This document shows, one piece after another, positions 63,581 to 64,000 of a DNA stretch of 64,000 nucleotides. Location: the NCBI GenBank assembly GCA_947579605.1, contig OX388311.1, positions 23,562,951 to 23,626,950 on the forward strand, read 5' to 3'. The translations under genes and the position numbers were made by a program. Position 1 is the stretch's first letter. Each line of letters opens with the position of its first letter. The notes below the pieces were generated by a model. It saw only the letters and a program-made list of their open reading frames with translations, made no database searches and was not told the DNA's origin. This stretch comes from Athripsodes cinereus. Lineage: Eukaryota > Arthropoda > Insecta > Trichoptera > Leptoceridae.

Positions 63581-64000
63581 TTATAAACGTACAAATTAAC
63601 GGCTGGACTCAAATATTAATTAGATAATAATTACAATCATTTATGATTGTAAACAAAACAGTGAGTGAGCTCTGAGGAAAATACTTCAACATGTCGTTCG
63701 TATACAACTTACAACAGTCTCATGGTAGACGCCGCATTGAATGATTGTCACGGACGGTTACCTGTAAATAAATATAACCAAACAGTTAAAACTTGCGATT
63801 TTATAACAAATAATCATTTTGCAAAGACACTTTATGAAAAATTGTAAAACAAACTTTTAAAAAGTGAATTTGTTTAGTTTTAGTTGTGTCTTGAAAAAAT
63901 ATTTCAGGTATGTAAAAAATAAATAAAAATAATTTATCCCTTTTTCATAAGGGTATCATAATATTTTATACATTGAAAACTTACTCCCATAATGACAAAA

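Larger units (their letters stand above)
54471..64000. other. Intergenic or distal region dominated by repeats
   Basis: No gene is recognised. The region contains dispersed-repeat copies (55100-55242, 55795-56030 and fragments), hAT elements (58542-58913, 59827-60042), a LINE tail (60756-60885), a hammerhead-like locus (62156-62200), perfect inverted repeats (57091-57160, 63259-63331) and two minus-strand SINEs near the right end. At 61480-61830 there is a moderately GC-rich block with a 106-residue minus-strand frame, perhaps an eroded element; I do not recognise it. Confidence 0.6.

Noticed and set aside
1..64000. CRISPR array, operons, bacterial promoters or rRNA genes
   Set aside because: The sequence is eukaryotic with introns; no regularly spaced repeats or rRNA-like blocks were seen.

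Overview
The window is AT-rich animal DNA with one split gene, long introns and many old transposable elements. Frequent TAGGTACCTAC-like words, tRNA-derived SINEs, RTE-like LINE tails, hAT elements and short inverted-repeat elements point to an insect, most likely a moth or butterfly. That assignment is inference; nothing here fixes the species.

The only convincing protein gene lies on the + strand. Exons at 10670-10837, 16759-16957, 26365-26609 and 34823-34910 join in consistent phase (0, 0, 1, 0) with GT/AG borders. They encode the second half of an MH2 (Smad-type) domain followed by a Gly/Ser/Asn linker and a proline-rich segment. The best match I can recall is the insect Expansion/Rebuff group of MH2-only proteins, which act in tracheal tube size and chitin deposition. 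The start codon and first half of the domain are not visible and probably lie upstream of the window. Exon 4 ends in phase 1, and two downstream exons both accept that phase and both end in a stop: 43523-43950 (His-rich, 142 residues) and 51286-51401 (38 residues). They look like alternative last exons giving two C termini.

Region by region: 1-10669 holds repeats and no recognised exon. 10838-34822 contains the introns between exons 1 and 4, with SINEs, a LINE fragment, a perfect 223-bp palindrome, and two ~546-bp inverted copies of one element on either side of exon 3. 34911-51285 contains further LINE tails, a second inverted pair with a hammerhead-like core, the first last exon, a LINE with a nested repeat, a hAT element with perfect 8-bp target duplications, and an element rich in TTCGAA. 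51402-64000 is downstream or intergenic, with two more hAT elements and further SINEs.

The most interesting signal is a set of three loci (19.2, 39.8 and 62.2 kb) with the same layout: CUGANGA, a hairpin, GAA, a self-complementary stem III and an NUH site. This resembles the dimer-active hammerhead ribozymes of Penelope-like elements and retrozymes. Exon 3 bracketed by long inverted repeats, the two alternative last exons, and two hAT families sharing an internal module are the other leads.
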